Shown piece after piece: positions 34,581-47,000 of a stretch of 64,000 bases of DNA. The DNA comes from Montifringilla adamsi (Eukaryota > Chordata > Aves > Passeriformes > Passeridae), in NCBI GenBank assembly GCA_017590115.1, contig JAGGNK010013558.1, positions 15,298,126 through 15,362,125 on the forward strand, given 5' to 3'. How positions within the stretch are numbered: the first letter of the stretch is position 1; the number at the start of each line of letters is the position of its first letter. Position numbers and translations under genes: made by a program. Under the pieces are notes generated by a model. That model saw nothing but the letters and a program-made list of their open reading frames with translations. It ran no database searches and was not told the origin of the DNA.

Positions 34581-36189
34581 CTCAGCTTTGCTGTTTTGAA
34601 GCTCACTTTCCTACACAGCTGCTCTTGCACTTCATACACTGTGCTTCTAGGAAATTAACATATTTAACAACATGTCACATACAAAAAATAAATGTCTTTG
34701 ATAATAATTTGAATCAGGCGTACAGGGAGTCCAAATTCTTTTTAGTATTCAGAGCAAAGCATCTTATCAGAGATCTACTTAAAATATGGCATAGCTTCTT
34801 CATATAATTGTATTAATTCAATAAACCACTGTTTCAATAGCATGGATTTTTTTTCCAGTATCCTGCCAGGAGAAAAAAAAGAGAAAGCTTTTAGTAAAGT
34901 TGGGAAGAACCTATGTTAATCTGAATGTCAGACCCAATAATGCAAAGAACAAATCAGTTTATTCATTAATCAAGTAGACTAATACTTGAACCTGAATTCT
35001 AATTTACACATGCTTTTTCCTTCATGTGCACAAAAATTTATATCTATCTATATATAGGCATATAGATATATCTCAAGTCAAGCAGAGAAGATTCAGTGAG
35101 GTTAAGAAAACAAGATTCCACAGGAAACAGCTGAGCTCAATTCTGTTTCCCAAACCTCCCAAGTTGTAAAGTTGTTTAAGAAAATCGTATTAATTTACTG
35201 CAGAGCTAATTTAATAAATGAAAGTATTTGAGCAACTGACCTTCTTAGTACAAATATAAATCACAGTGTTTGAATTCACATGGAGCAGGAACAGACTCCA
35301 CCACAGAATATTTACAAAAGTGTAGGATGAACTTTGGGGTACAACATGCAACTGGACTCTGTCTCACCCTGTGCTGCACATCTTTTCTTGGCCAAGATTT
35401 GCTTCTAGTCCAACTCACATGAGTCCATGAGTCTTGCCCAAGGTTGTTTTTCCTGTTATTTCCAAGGAGAAGAAAAGTGTCTTTTGTATGAACAGTCTGG
35501 TCATAACACTGTTAAGAATTTGAGATCTCAAAGTAAAAATTGATGACCATCACTGTTACTGAGGTAAAAACCATGTAAATAAAATGTGGGCAATACAGGC
35601 AGTTAGTGTGTCTCTGCTGAAGCCAGGACAAAACCCAGGTAAATTTATTCACATTTTAATTCACCACTACTTCAGTGATGCTGCAGCAGGAGTGCAGATC
35701 ATGATTTTCTACTAATTTTTAATTTTTTAAATAAATCTCCTGCTTAACTGCAGGCCTTGACATTAGGAATTAAGGATGTGCCTTGAAAAGATCTTTGGAA
35801 ACCCAGGAGAAACATCTACACAAGGTCAAACTTGATTCTTTCAATCCATAAATAAAAATAATTTTGATCCAGGCTCTGTTTACCCCCTAGTGACCATATT
35901 GCATGAGAAAGATGAAGATAAACTAGGAAGTAGTTATTAAATGGGTATTATAATTTTTATCATTTTAAGAAAAGATTTAAATCATAAATTAGGATCTTGC
36001 TGTTCATGGAATTATATAAGGAAAGCAGACTGATGAATCAGAAGGAACCATCTCTGATTTAAAAAGGAAAGTGTTTTCTGTGCTACAACTTAATTCCTTG
36101 GAGTGACTAGAAGAGGTATATCTCAGCCATCTAAACCAAAAGTCTCCCAGTACTAAATAGTTAATATTTATAGGTAACTTTGCAATCAT
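34581..36189. other. Non-coding interval, nothing recognised
   Basis: AT-rich sequence including a (TATC/TATA)-like patch at about 35038-35075. Frames are short and random-looking. Confidence 0.5.
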
Positions 36190-36560
36190 TACTATCAACA
36201 GACAAAAAGCTACAATAATCCGATTGCCATCACTTTAACCAAAGCCCGTGTCGTAAACCTTGTAATTTTCTGCTGTCATGCTCAGGCACTTTCAACACAT
36301 TTAAATTAGAAAGGACTATGCTAATTTTGCTTCATAGCCAGGGTAATTGTTGTAAGACATAATTATCTTTTTTTTTTTAAAGGATCGTTTTATTCTCCAG
36401 AGTTGTTTAAATTCAGTCTCAGTTACTGCTCGTCCTTTCATCCCTACACTGCATTCTGGCTCCCACCTCCATTAAATTATTCTTTTCATCTTCGTTAGCT
36501 GGAGACAACTTAACCCTCCTTTCTGATGGACATTTCAGGCCCTGGCATAACTCTATTAAA
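36190..36560. promoter_or_regulatory. Strong candidate conserved non-coding element
   Basis: About 370 complex bases with TAATCC (36216-36221), a POU-like ATGCTAAT (36318-36325), 'cagggtaattgttgtaag', 'gacataattatc' and 'ccattaaattattc'. CpG-containing motifs ('aaagcccgtgtcgtaaacc', 'tcttcgttagctgg') are unusual for this AT-rich region. A short T-run (about 36369-36378) interrupts it. All frames are closed. Confidence 0.43.
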
Positions 36561-37466
36561 AGGAGGAAAGTATGCTAAGGACAAATCTAGCTCTTTGTTT
36601 CCTCCTGACCTTCCTGAGGAGTCGTCAGAAGGTTTGACATGTTAAGTCATCTTTGATGCCAATTTAAAGTTATAGCCCAGCATACAGCCTTCTTCATTAT
36701 TGATGCATCAGAGCTTTGCCTTTATATAAGCAATGAGTTTAAGTTGAATAATACTGAAATGCAACCAAGCACAAAGAGAGTATGTGGATTTTCCTCTTGA
36801 ACAAAGTTCACCGTGTTGGGTGCTCACATAGCCTATTTCCAAGACTTTTAAGTCAGGATATTAGTAAGAGTTTTCACTGCAGTAGGAAGCAAGGGGCACA
36901 AAATGTAGGTCCAGCCAGCAGTTGGGTGACTCTGCTAATTGGCCAGGTCTGCTCTGTCAGCTGCTCCACCCATTGGCAGGTACAGCATGTTGGAGTTGCC
37001 TTACAAACCCCCTGCCTTGTGCTGCAGCTGAGAATATCCCATGGTGTGTCCTTACAGCAGGTAAATCGACTGCTCCCTCATTATCAGTGGTTGTTCCAGG
37101 GCACCTGGAGCCAGGGCTAAAGGAAACACCCCTGAATGAAAATACCAGTGATACTAGTTACTGATTAAATGCTGGGCAGTGAATGGAAGCATTGTTTGCA
37201 GTCCAGGTGGACTGACATTGGCCCCATGACATCTTCTGATGCCAAATGGAAGACCTGAGCAGAAAAAGGAGAAACATTTAGGCTTGATGCCAGCAGACCT
37301 TGGCAACTCATATACTCTTCAGAGCATGTCAGCAAGTCAGTTTCTGGGCATGTTAAAAGGCGTGCCTTGGTAATTGAGAATCTGATGCCTCATCAGAGCT
37401 TCAAATACCTCCTGTGGGGTTGCTCAGAGGAGTTTCCAGTAGATAGTTTTTTCTTTCCTTTGAGTG
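36561..37466. other. Non-coding interval
   Basis: A GC-moderate part at 36900-37120 holds overlapping plus-strand frames (112 and 80 codons) of no known family. No transposon recognised. Confidence 0.45.
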
Positions 37467-37489
37467 TTTTTTTTTTTTTTTTTTTTTTT
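37467..37489. repeat. Poly(T) run, 23 bases
   Basis: Uninterrupted T23 following 'tttgagtg'. Confidence 0.9.
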
Positions 37490-38692
37490 CTGCTAGCAGT
37501 TACATAGTATAACTGAGGTTAAAGGGAAGAAATTTTTGTGATATAGTTTTGGGTCTGTTTTAGCAGTGCCTGTCACCACACATCAGCTGCCACAGACAGG
37601 ACTGATTTGGGAACATGTTCTCTGTGCTGCAGTGTTGGTGCAAAGGAATGAGGCACTGAAGATGCAGTGCTGTGGCCTGACCACAGGGTAAATCTCTTAT
37701 TGTGTCTGTACAACAAAAGTTTGTTCATGTTATGCCAGAATATCTTCTTACCCCACTCTTTATCTGTACATGATCTGAATTCCAGCTGCTGGAATTTGAC
37801 TGTCACTTCTGCTGTCCCCATGATAACCCCACTGCTTCTTTTTCTGGCCTTGCTGTCACCTTTTTGTATCTTTTTTCTGGACAAAAAGAATAAGTCCCTA
37901 CCGACTGGGTTTTGGTGACTATTCTTTTTTTCTATTTATGTCCCTATACTGTCTTTTTCATCATCACATCTGAACAATTTCTAGTTAGCAACAGGACTAT
38001 CAGGTACCACATACTTGCTCTTCTGTCCTCTCCCCAAGGAAGGATATTTGTGCAGTGGAATGACATTGCTGGTTACAAACATCCTTTTATTGTCAAAGTA
38101 ATCAATTCTGCTTGTTCAGAATGAAATGGTAACTGAATAATCACCGACTCAATTGGTAATAGTCAAATCTGTTTGCATTATTCAAATGTACTAATATGTA
38201 GCTAGAGAATGTCTATGACAGATATGACAGAAATAATGCCATTAAGGACAAATCCATTGCTTTCCCTAGAATGACTGGATTTTCACAAAAGCATCAAACT
38301 GAGATCTTAACTGTTCCTTTGCCATGTACCAGCAGCCTCAGGGGTGTGTCTGTGGCTGCAGTCAAGTGAAGCACATGGCCCTCCCCATGTTACTGAGCTG
38401 CTGATGAAGAAACCAGGATCCTCACTCCCTGCAGTTTGATTTCTTGGCATGTCCACATGAAGCTTGGATTCTTGAATGGGGAGAAACACAAAAAACATCT
38501 GCCTAAATGACAAAATAGAATATCTCAGGATATTTGTCTATGCCAGCACTGGTGGAGGAAGAGAATGCTAATGAAGGAAAATGTTTCTAATTAGGAACCT
38601 CTAACAGTGTCCTGGGATGAATGAGGAGTGAAAATTATCTCCCTGGAAGCCCTGAATTCAGATGTTTTGTTTATGCACACACACATGTGGAT

Positions 38693-38725
<33 letters not shown>

Positions 38726-39399
38726 TACACTTGATTTCCAAATGCCACAAGTCATTTATATCACTGTTAATGACTCTGGTGAGTTACATGTGCCGTCACT
38801 GCTCCAGGCCCTGTGTTTCCATGTTCGTGTGGCAGTAGGGGTTAAGTTAATTCCTGTTGCAGTTGTCATGCTGGAAATGCCCAGGGTTAAGCAGAGATGA
38901 CTGGGACCAGTGGAAGAGCTGAGTCTTGCAATGCTTTACCAGGCAACAGATTTTGTAATCTGCTCAGTCACAACCGGTGCTTGGAATTGTTTCTGAGAGA
39001 CAAACCCCAAATCAATCTCCAACACTTACTCTTTTGCTCAGAAGGAAAACTTGAGGTTATTGTATTCTCTGGTGAACTTGGACTTCTCATGAGAAACACA
39101 GAAAAACGTTACAACAGCCACAAAATATTCTATCAGATAATTTCTACAGTGGCCTGAGAACAGTCTCATAGCAACATTCCACTTCCAGAAGATCGTGTTC
39201 TGGGGAAAAGAATAGGTTTTGTGGTTTTGTTCCCCTTCATTCTACACTGAGATGCCCACGATAAGATAAGAATCATCAGTGAGACAGACGGATGGACAAG
39301 CTGTAAGTCATTGCAGAGATGTGTAACAAGAGACAGGAATAAATTTCTTCCATTTCAACTCCTTGTTTCCTCTCTTCGACCCCACCTTGATCCCCGGTG
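37490..39399. other. Non-coding interval
   Basis: Frames at 37573-37918 overlap on opposite strands and look random. A (CA)n microsatellite sits at 38692-38720. Nothing else is recognised. Confidence 0.5.
38692..38720. repeat. (CA)n dinucleotide microsatellite
   Basis: About 14 uninterrupted AC units, preceded by a shorter (AC)n at 38676-38684. Confidence 0.95.
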
Positions 39400-39800
39400 T
39401 TCTTTAATGTCAGGGCACCTGGGGAGGATCTGTTTATGGACATTCATCAAGCAGCAAATAAACCCTCATGTTATTTGTAAGCATGGCATTTTCAAGAGGT
39501 ATCCTCGGTTGTTTAACAACATACAGTGTTTTTGTAACTGCAGAAAAGGTCCTATGGGCCATTAAGCAATCATTTATTGGTTAAATATCTCCATTCCCAG
39601 TAATGAATTGCTGTTTTGCGAGAACAAACATTTCCTTTCTGTTTAATTTTCAGATTTTGAGGTCGCAATGGTGTGTGCTCTGCAGAGGGAATAAAGTCTG
39701 GGACCATGATGTTAATGCACTCCCAACTTTTATTTCCTTCTCCAGCTGTGACTAGACCGCCAGTACATTAATTTGGCTGTTTTTCTTAAGCCTCCAGCCT
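39400..39800. promoter_or_regulatory. Strong candidate conserved non-coding element
   Basis: Complex repeat-free block with 'gcaaataaaccctcatg' (HOX/CDX or forkhead-like), 'ggttgtttaacaac', 'gggccattaagcaatcattt', 'tttattggttaaatatc' (inverted CCAAT), 'gcgagaacaaacatttcc', 'gaggtcgcaatgg' and 'gtacattaatttggc'. An intron-acceptor-like 'ctgtttaattttcag' occurs at about 39639-39653, but the sequence after it has no extended open frame. An enhancer is favoured. Confidence 0.42.
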
Positions 39801-40324
39801 CTCAAGAAGAGATATGTATGTCTTTACTACTCCTCTTGTCTGCCTATCTCACTTATCACTGAATATTTACCTGCAGTGAGATAAACATTGAATTCCTTTA
39901 ATTGGGTGTTAGTAAGTTCTGCCCTTACAGATTTCTGAGTATAGGAGAGCAACCAGGTTGGTTTGCTATATTGCTTTAGTCTCCTGTTGTTTGGTTTGGT
40001 TCTTTTTTAATTGAAGAATTGCAGTCCTGGATTAAGAATCTTGGAAAATTTAGTTTTTTGTTCCACTACAGGGACTCATACAGATTTTGCGAAAGTCTCT
40101 TAAGAATAAATCTTGTTTTCCAATGCAGGGTTTTGGTTTTTTCACTTTTCTGAAGATTCTGCTTTTGAGGATAACGAACTGGTTACTGTAACCTCTATAA
40201 TCCTTCTTTTTTTCTTAGAAAACTCTGAATCTAGCCAGTGTCAGCGGCTGATTTTTTTGACCCCAGTGAACTTCATGCCCTGCAGTTTTCCAGGAGCACC
40301 TCAGCCTGTTCCGTTGACTTGAGA
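39801..40324. other. Non-coding interval, nothing recognised
   Basis: Short frames only. No transposon recognised. Confidence 0.5.
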
Positions 40325-40480
40325 AAATTATTTTTAGCCTCATGTTGTGAGTGGGAAATCTGAGATATGAAGATCTGAAGTGCTGGAGGCTGCATGGCTG
40401 AGCAGGGAACATGACAGAGCAGAAGCCAGATTCATGGACCAGTGTCTGACCCAAGAGGGCAAGGATGAGCCCAAAGACCC
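40325..40480 (-). mobile_element. Possible ancient MIR-like SINE fragment
   Basis: The plus strand has 'gtgggaaatctgagatatga', 'ctgcatggctgagcaggga' and 'gacagagcagaagccagatt', then 'agtgtctgacc'. This follows loosely the order of a reversed MIR. It is weak, and it lies next to a better plus-strand copy at 40621. Confidence 0.35.
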
Positions 40481-40620
40481 AACCTGGGACCTGGTTAAGG
40501 ACAAAGTTCACAACTTTCCCTTAACCCCCTGAAGTACTGAGATTTTTTAAAATATTTGTATATAGATATGTATTTTGGAATGACTGGGATCATTATAAAG
40601 ATTAAGGAAAATGTGGTCAA

Positions 40621-40760
40621 ATGGGCAGAGCAGTTAGCTTTGATTCTATCCTTGGCTCTACCACTGAGTTTCTAGGATGGCCTCTGGCAAGTCTTTTTGT
40701 CTTTTTTCTCCCTCAGACTGTTAATTTGCAGTCTCTATTCTTGCCTGAAGGCACAGTGGG
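40621..40760 (+). mobile_element. Ancient MIR-type SINE fragment
   Basis: The plus strand has 'gggcagagcagttagctttg', 'ttggctctaccactgagttt', 'ggcctctggcaagtctttt' and 'tctccctcagactgttaatt'. This parallels the MIR order: head with 'gttaagagc', then 'ctggctctgccact', then 'cttgggcaagt', then 'cctcagtttcc'. Diverged but collinear over about 120 bases. The tail may extend towards 40880. Confidence 0.55.
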
Positions 40761-41839
40761 GCAGTGACAGTCTCTGCAAAATGTTAGTCCAGCTCCTAGC
40801 ATGATGGCTTACTGCATAGAGCAAAAACCATGAGGCACAACCATAATATTATTTTTATTCTACTATTCATTACAATCACTGTGAGTACCCTTGCAGTAGC
40901 CCTTCATTATTTTAATTTTTTTAAAGAGAAAAATGAGAAAACAAATCCTGGATATTCACAGGCTTTGTAGGCATGTATATGTAATTTTATGGGCTGGAAG
41001 GAACCCTTAAGGCAGGTGTATGTTACATGGAGGTGAATATGACCCCACTTGTCCCTGCTGTTAAAGTCCATCTTATCTCAAGGGGGAAAGAGAGTCCAAT
41101 TTGATACGATTCCTACTAGGATCAGTGGATATGGGCCAGGTTACATATCTCCAGTATCCAATTAGAGCAGCTGTAGTAACAATATGAACTTTAACCCTTG
41201 CCACATTAATGCTTGCAAAAAGCAGATTAAAACCATTTCAGAAATGTTACCAATATCATTCCCACCTCTTCCCAGCACTTGATTCTGGAACTTGGGCTCA
41301 AACATGGTGACTGGGAGCAGGACAGATCCCTGCCAGAGCTTGGGTGCAAGCACATCTGGGGAATAATTGGGGCAATCAGCACAAAGAAAATATCTCCTAG
41401 TTTTCAGCTGTCAGCAGAGCCCCAGCACGCTGGAAGAGGGAATAACAAAAATAGAACTTGCACCCAGATGAGCTCTTAATAAGTGCAAATCCAGAGTAAA
41501 TAGACTGATGGAGCTGTGTAGAGGTGGCACTACCTGCACTCATTGGCTGTTTACTCAGAAGTTCTTTTGCTGTGCAAACGAGCTTTGGGAAGGCCACCTA
41601 TTGATTCGCTTTCTTCCCTCTGGACATTTACAATCTATCAAGCACAGAGAGCAAAACAGAGGGAATGAATCCTCACCGTGGCACAGCAGAAGTTGCTGAG
41701 AAGAGAGAAACTCTTCTTTCTGCTGTGCTCAGTCAGGGAGATTTCCCTGCTTTTGGGCAGCACATCTGAATAAGTCCTCTCCTCCCTGTTAAGTTATCGG
41801 AAGGGGCAAAAGCCCTGTTCCAGCCTCCCTGCTTGGATT
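40761..41839. other. Non-coding interval, nothing recognised
   Basis: Frames at 41162-41699 overlap on opposite strands and look random. Confidence 0.5.
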
Positions 41840-42440
41840 TAACCTCAACGGGTTAACTTCATAAAACTGCAGCTCTTTATTCCAGCCTGTGATTTCCCAT
41901 CATACTTTAGGACCAGCGAACCGTCCCTTCATTGATGGCACCTTTTGGCTTCACAATAGAAGCCAATTTGTTAGAATTCTTCACAGGTCAGGGGCTGCGT
42001 GAAGATGTGGAGGGCGCAGCAGTGGCCGCTGGAAAATTAAGTTGTATTCGCTTGGCAAATTATACGTCTGCTGCACTTTATGGGCCTTGATTTCCTTTCC
42101 CCTCTCTCTCCCTCTCCCTTCCCACCCCCCTCCCTCCAGCCCCTCCCTCATCCTCTCTTTCTTTTTTTTTTAAATTGGAGAAGCGTGTATGTGAGCTATC
42201 GTCACATATCCAGTTAATGTAGGTTAATAGATTGATTCCAGTGACACGGATCATAATGAACAGTAAATTGTTTTATCTCTTAAGTCTTATTTGGTCAGCC
42301 AGGAAAACATATGAGGTAATATGGCTTGGACTAAATGGACCGTATAATAGATCTCCCTCTAAAGAATAAGGACAGGGGTGACAGCGCCTCTTATGATTAA
42401 TGAAAATAATAATGGTCCTGAAATTGAAATTTTTCTAATT
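41840..42440. promoter_or_regulatory. Strong candidate conserved non-coding element with C-rich core tract
   Basis: Two complex blocks flank a pyrimidine tract (42095-42170). The left block has 'gaccagcgaaccgtccc', 'ggaaaattaagttgtattcg', 'ggcaaattatacgtctgc' and 'cactttatgggcc'. The right block has 'gtgagctatcgtcacatatc', 'aggttaatagattgattcc', 'gacacggatcataatgaac', 'ggaccgtataatagatc' and 'cttatgattaatgaaaat'. CpG motifs are frequent for the region. No open frame spans it. The texture is that of a long vertebrate enhancer. Confidence 0.48.
42099..42148 (-). other. C-rich tract with minus-strand G-quadruplex potential
   Basis: On the plus strand, runs of three to six C are separated by 1-8 bases (for example ccc at 42110-42112, 42116-42118 and 42121-42123, cccccc at 42125-42130). 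The minus strand therefore satisfies the G3+N1-7 quadruplex pattern. The tract lies between the two halves of the CNE candidate. Confidence 0.7.
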
Positions 42441-44039
42441 TTTTTTCCTTCTTCTCTCTGGGCTGCCACCAAAAACTTCAGCCAGCAGATGATTTGTGCA
42501 CAATAACCACCTCTGACTTCTCCCTCAACTCCTACTACAAGTTAAGGGAGTGCAGGGGAGGGAGAGTTGAAGAGGGATGGATGGTTGCCTACACTTCTAA
42601 GAGCTTGGCTCAGCAGTAGAGTAGCATATAAACACAAACTGTTTGTTTTTAACCCTGGGTTCCAAGCAGATGCTTTCAGGTGCTTGCAGCTTGCCCAAAT
42701 ACGGAATTTCCAATTGTGTCCAAAGGAGTTCCATTATTTAAGTGCTTTGGAAATATCACAATAAAGCCTTAAACTTTCAGACATATCTGCTTGTTTATTT
42801 ATGCAGGAACCCCTGCATTTATTGGTTGTGTTGTGTGCAGCATTCAGAATGATTTGTCTTTATTAATGAATATTTACATTTGCTCAGTGTCAGTGCTTCT
42901 TGCTGTAATACATGTACAAGAAGGTTAATTCTGCAGCTGAAAAAATAGGTTGGGGCAGAATCAGGCCTTTTACAGAGCAGTTAAGTAATTTTTTTTTTTT
43001 CTTAAGGGTTTCACCCAAGTGCTTCCATTTGGCTCAAAAGAGCTTTCAAAAAAGACTTATGGACATTTACCTTGAACAGCATCAGATGACCTGGCACACA
43101 ACATGACATCTTTGTCAAATTGAAAATCTTTAACAACTGTTAATGAGGGTGGGGAGGAGAAATCCAATGTGATCAGCGGGGTACATGTGTAAGTATCAGA
43201 CACTGTAACCCAGCATGACCAGAGGGATCACTCCAGGGCACTGGAGAGCATTTGTGCACATGTGTGTGTGGGTGATCCCCTGGTGTCCTCCAGTGAAGCC
43301 ACAGGGGAACAGGAATATCACACTGAATATGAAAATAATCTTCAGTCCTTTCTTCAGGAAATTTTTATAAAATAAAACAAAAGCAAGGATCTAGAGAACC
43401 ATCCCATGGAGCACCATCCTGGATGAACATGGCAATGTGAATCAGTGTACCTATGACCAAACCAGGATTTTGCACCCCCTCACTACTTTTTATGTTGCTT
43501 GTCTTTTTTTCCTTCCTTTTTTTTTTCTACATTTAATTCCTTTTAAGACTGTAACAAACAACAGTGCCTTGTCCTTTTATTCTTCTTTTATCTTTGTGCT
43601 TTACAGCTTCTGTGTTGTATCTGTTTTCATTCTTATAGGATCAATAAAAGGTTTGTCACTTTGCAAAGTTTTGGAAACCAGAAATTGCACTTGAGGAGTG
43701 GGATAATAGGGGTTGTTTCCTGATGCTTCTGCACAGTTGCATCCTTTTTTTTTTTTTCCTTTTAATTTTTTTTTTCCATCTTCCAATATCTAATCTCAAT
43801 ATCTGCAGTCATGCTTTTGGGTTTTACACTGGCTGTCAGCAGGCAATCAGTTCAGGCATTCAACTTCTTTGGATTAACATCAAGCTCTGCAGTTTGGGTA
43901 TATTAGCAGCAGGGTCAATCACAGCAGCAGGAAGCAGCCTGAGCAATAAAAAGAAAAAAATAAAAGGAAAAAAGGAAGACTAAAAGGAACCCTCTGAACT
44001 TCAATAGTCTGGAAAACCCAAACTGAGACTAAACTTCAT
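42441..44039. other. Non-coding interval
   Basis: Several T-runs occur (about 42990-43000, 43519-43526, 43746-43757, 43769-43776). The hydrophobic frame at 43437-43694 is T-rich DNA read in frame, not a membrane protein with support. No repeat family recognised. Confidence 0.5.
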
Positions 44040-44300
44040 AAATATCCCTAATCTCTGGTTTAGAAGCCAGGATTGTTTATGATTCATGGCATTTGATGAC
44101 ATTTAACAGCATGCAACCCATTACAGCCCTTAAGTCATTACACAACACGGCAGAAAATGTCATCAGGTGCCACAACAACAAGGCAGGTTATTGGAGGGGC
44201 AGGGTTCAGTTCAGATTAGTTCAGACTTCTGACGGATGCTAGCCTAGCTCCAGACTGAGCCCAAATTCTGCTTGTCAGGCTTATCTCTCTAACAGATCAT
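44040..44300. promoter_or_regulatory. Possible conserved non-coding element
   Basis: Block with 'gattcatggcatttgatgac', 'cccattacagcccttaagtc' and 'gtcattacacaacacgg'. A 'cagttcagattagttcag' short direct repeat lies near 44208. Modest evidence. Confidence 0.27.
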
Positions 44301-47000
44301 CCTTGCTTCTCTTCATGTTGTACAACTTCCTTCCCCACAGCTCAAAATCCAAATTCCCAGCTTCTGGTGAAGCGCTGGCAAAAGTAATGATCATTCTTAT
44401 GCAGGGATTGCGTTAATTATTTTTGTAAGAAGAGCTGGGATCAGTCTGGATCCTCTCTGAATATGCAGAGGGCTACTTATATCTGGCATTATGTCTTAGT
44501 GGTCTGCACCTCAAGACATTTCTGCTGGTCTGAGAAGATTACAACTTCCAATGATGAAATCAAAGTGTTAGGTACTGGTTAAGAAACCCACAGGATTAGT
44601 GAGCTGCAGCAATGTGTGTGAATAATGTGCTTTGCAGCCATGTTTCAGGGCACTACAATTAACCTTAATAAAGTTACCAGCATCTGGAAACAAATGGGGC
44701 ATTAAAAATCTGTATGAAATATTTAGCTGGAGATCTTCCCATAAGTGAGTGGAGATTGACACACCACGTCCTAATCCCCTGCACCAGGGGAGAATTTCCT
44801 CCAAGATAAGGAGAGTTTACAGATGCCTAGCAATAGGTAGAAAAGGAAAGAATTTTTATGGTGCTGTACTGGCTTTAAGAGCTGGATTTAGAAAAAGTGA
44901 CCTGCATTTCTTAAATTTGAGCTTGACTTGCAAGACTTAGTCACTAACAAAGCCCACATCACATGGGGAGCTGAGAAGATCCCACATCCCCTTATGCACC
45001 TTCAGTGCCTAAACCTTACCAATCTATCCAACCTGGGCAGAAATTTCAGAAAAGAGCTGGGGGGCATTCTGAGGATCCTGCTTTTCAAATGTTGGTGATG
45101 TTGCATAATTTCCAATGTTAAAAACCTATGAAGCATCCACAGAAGGGCAGGAGAGTGAACGCTAGGGGTAAGTAGATGGTGACCAACAAATCTTTGCAGC
45201 CTGAGAAAACTTTGGCTGTTAGATGCCATTTTGTGTTTCCATCCAATTTATCTGAACCAATTTAGACTCCTTGTAACTAATTACAGCCTGGCTATCTTTT
45301 AGAAGCATTTAAGTGGCCTAAAGTTACATAAAGAAAAACAAAAAGGCAACATTTTAGTCTGCTGACATTGTGCCTTTTCTGGTCAAAAAACAACAGCAGT
45401 CGTATACAATCCACTTATTTATTTTTGGGAAGTCTTGGGGTGCAGATATTGGAAGTGATGTATATGTCATGCAAAATAAAAATACACATGCATCCCATGC
45501 ATCTGAATATCCTTTCCATTTAATAGTGAGGTGTGTGTGTATGTGCAGACATTTGCATGTAAAACAGCATTGCGTTATTTTGTCTCTTATGGAAGCAAAA
45601 AAGATATTAAAAAAATCAAATGACTGATTTTGCTTCTTGAACCAAGTCAAATATTTTCTTGTCAGTATGCTCATAACTTCAGACTGCAGAGGTCATGGCC
45701 TTGACTTTCTCCTTCAGATGGTTTGTGAGTGGAATGTCCTTGAGATTAAGGTTCCCTTTGTTTTCCTTGGGAGGGGCTTTGCTTACACTGGCAAGCAGCT
45801 GAGACTTGCCAAGGTCCTCCAGACTCTGTTTATTAGATTTTTATCTTCTTATCAGAGTCTTCCTCCTTAAATCATGTCAGCATTTTACCACTCTTCAGGG
45901 ATTCCTGGTGTTTTATTGTCTCTGAACTGCTTGGGGGGTGGGGGTAAAGGAAGATATCCTAGCAAAAATAACATTTATATAATGGCAGTGATGGGAAAGA
46001 TTCAACTGTCTCCTTAAGATTTTCATCCCAACCAAAGTGACCAATAACTGGCCATCTACTCTGGATTTAATTAAATCTGTATTTAAACAAACTCCCATTG
46101 ATTTTGTTGAGACTTTTGTGCCTGGGGAAGGACTTTATAATTTGGTCTGGCATTCCTGCCCAACTCTGATATGAGAAAAAGCCAACTCAGTTGGTTACTG
46201 TCATTGTATTGTTTTTCTTGGCAAAGCAGAATTTCTTTGTGTTATTATTTTCACATTAAAAGGTGCATTGTGATTTAATAAGATAATACCAAAAAATATT
46301 CAATCTGCTGGTTCCTACTAAAATCAGCCAAATCTATGATTCAAAGTGGGTACACATAAGTCTATATACAGAGTTTAATATGTGTATACAAATATATTTT
46401 CTAAAATATACACATCTCTATTTTATCTTAAATTAAAAAATCTCAAAGAACTCTATAAATCTTAATGCCTAGCTCCTCCCACATCTACTCTGGAGAACCA
46501 ATTATGAAAAATTCCTTTTCCCAAAGTCTGAGCCAGGGAGTGAATAAATCCTTATCATACACAAAACAAGTGTGGGGCATCTCTAGCTTGAGTGTTTTAT
46601 GCTGTGCAGAGGAATGTAAATGATTCATGATAAAGACACAGGCAGATCACACTTTGTGTCACATGTGCCTACAGATGAGCAGAAGTGGAATCTCAAATGG
46701 TTTGAAAGCACATGAGCCTCTGGTGTGAAGGTGAAGGCTCACTTTGAGTTCTAAGATGCTGATGAAAAAGTTAATCCTTTTTGAGAAGATGACCTGGAAT
46801 TGGAAAACTAAAGAGAAAATTCAGCCAGTGCTTCAAAATATACGAGCAGGTCCTCATGCAGTGTAAAACACTTATCATTGTTAGAGGTATCTGCCTGTTG
46901 GCATCCGTAAAAGATGTGCTCAATCTGGTCATACAGCAATAGCCATATTACACCCAGAGACAGACACACCAAATTTGTACTAGTCCTTGGAATATATTCA
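44301..47000. other. Long non-coding interval
   Basis: No gene or recognised repeat. Frames at 45354-45674 (minus) and 45370-45627 (plus) share DNA and look random. AT-rich with TATA-like runs at about 46380-46410. Confidence 0.5.
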
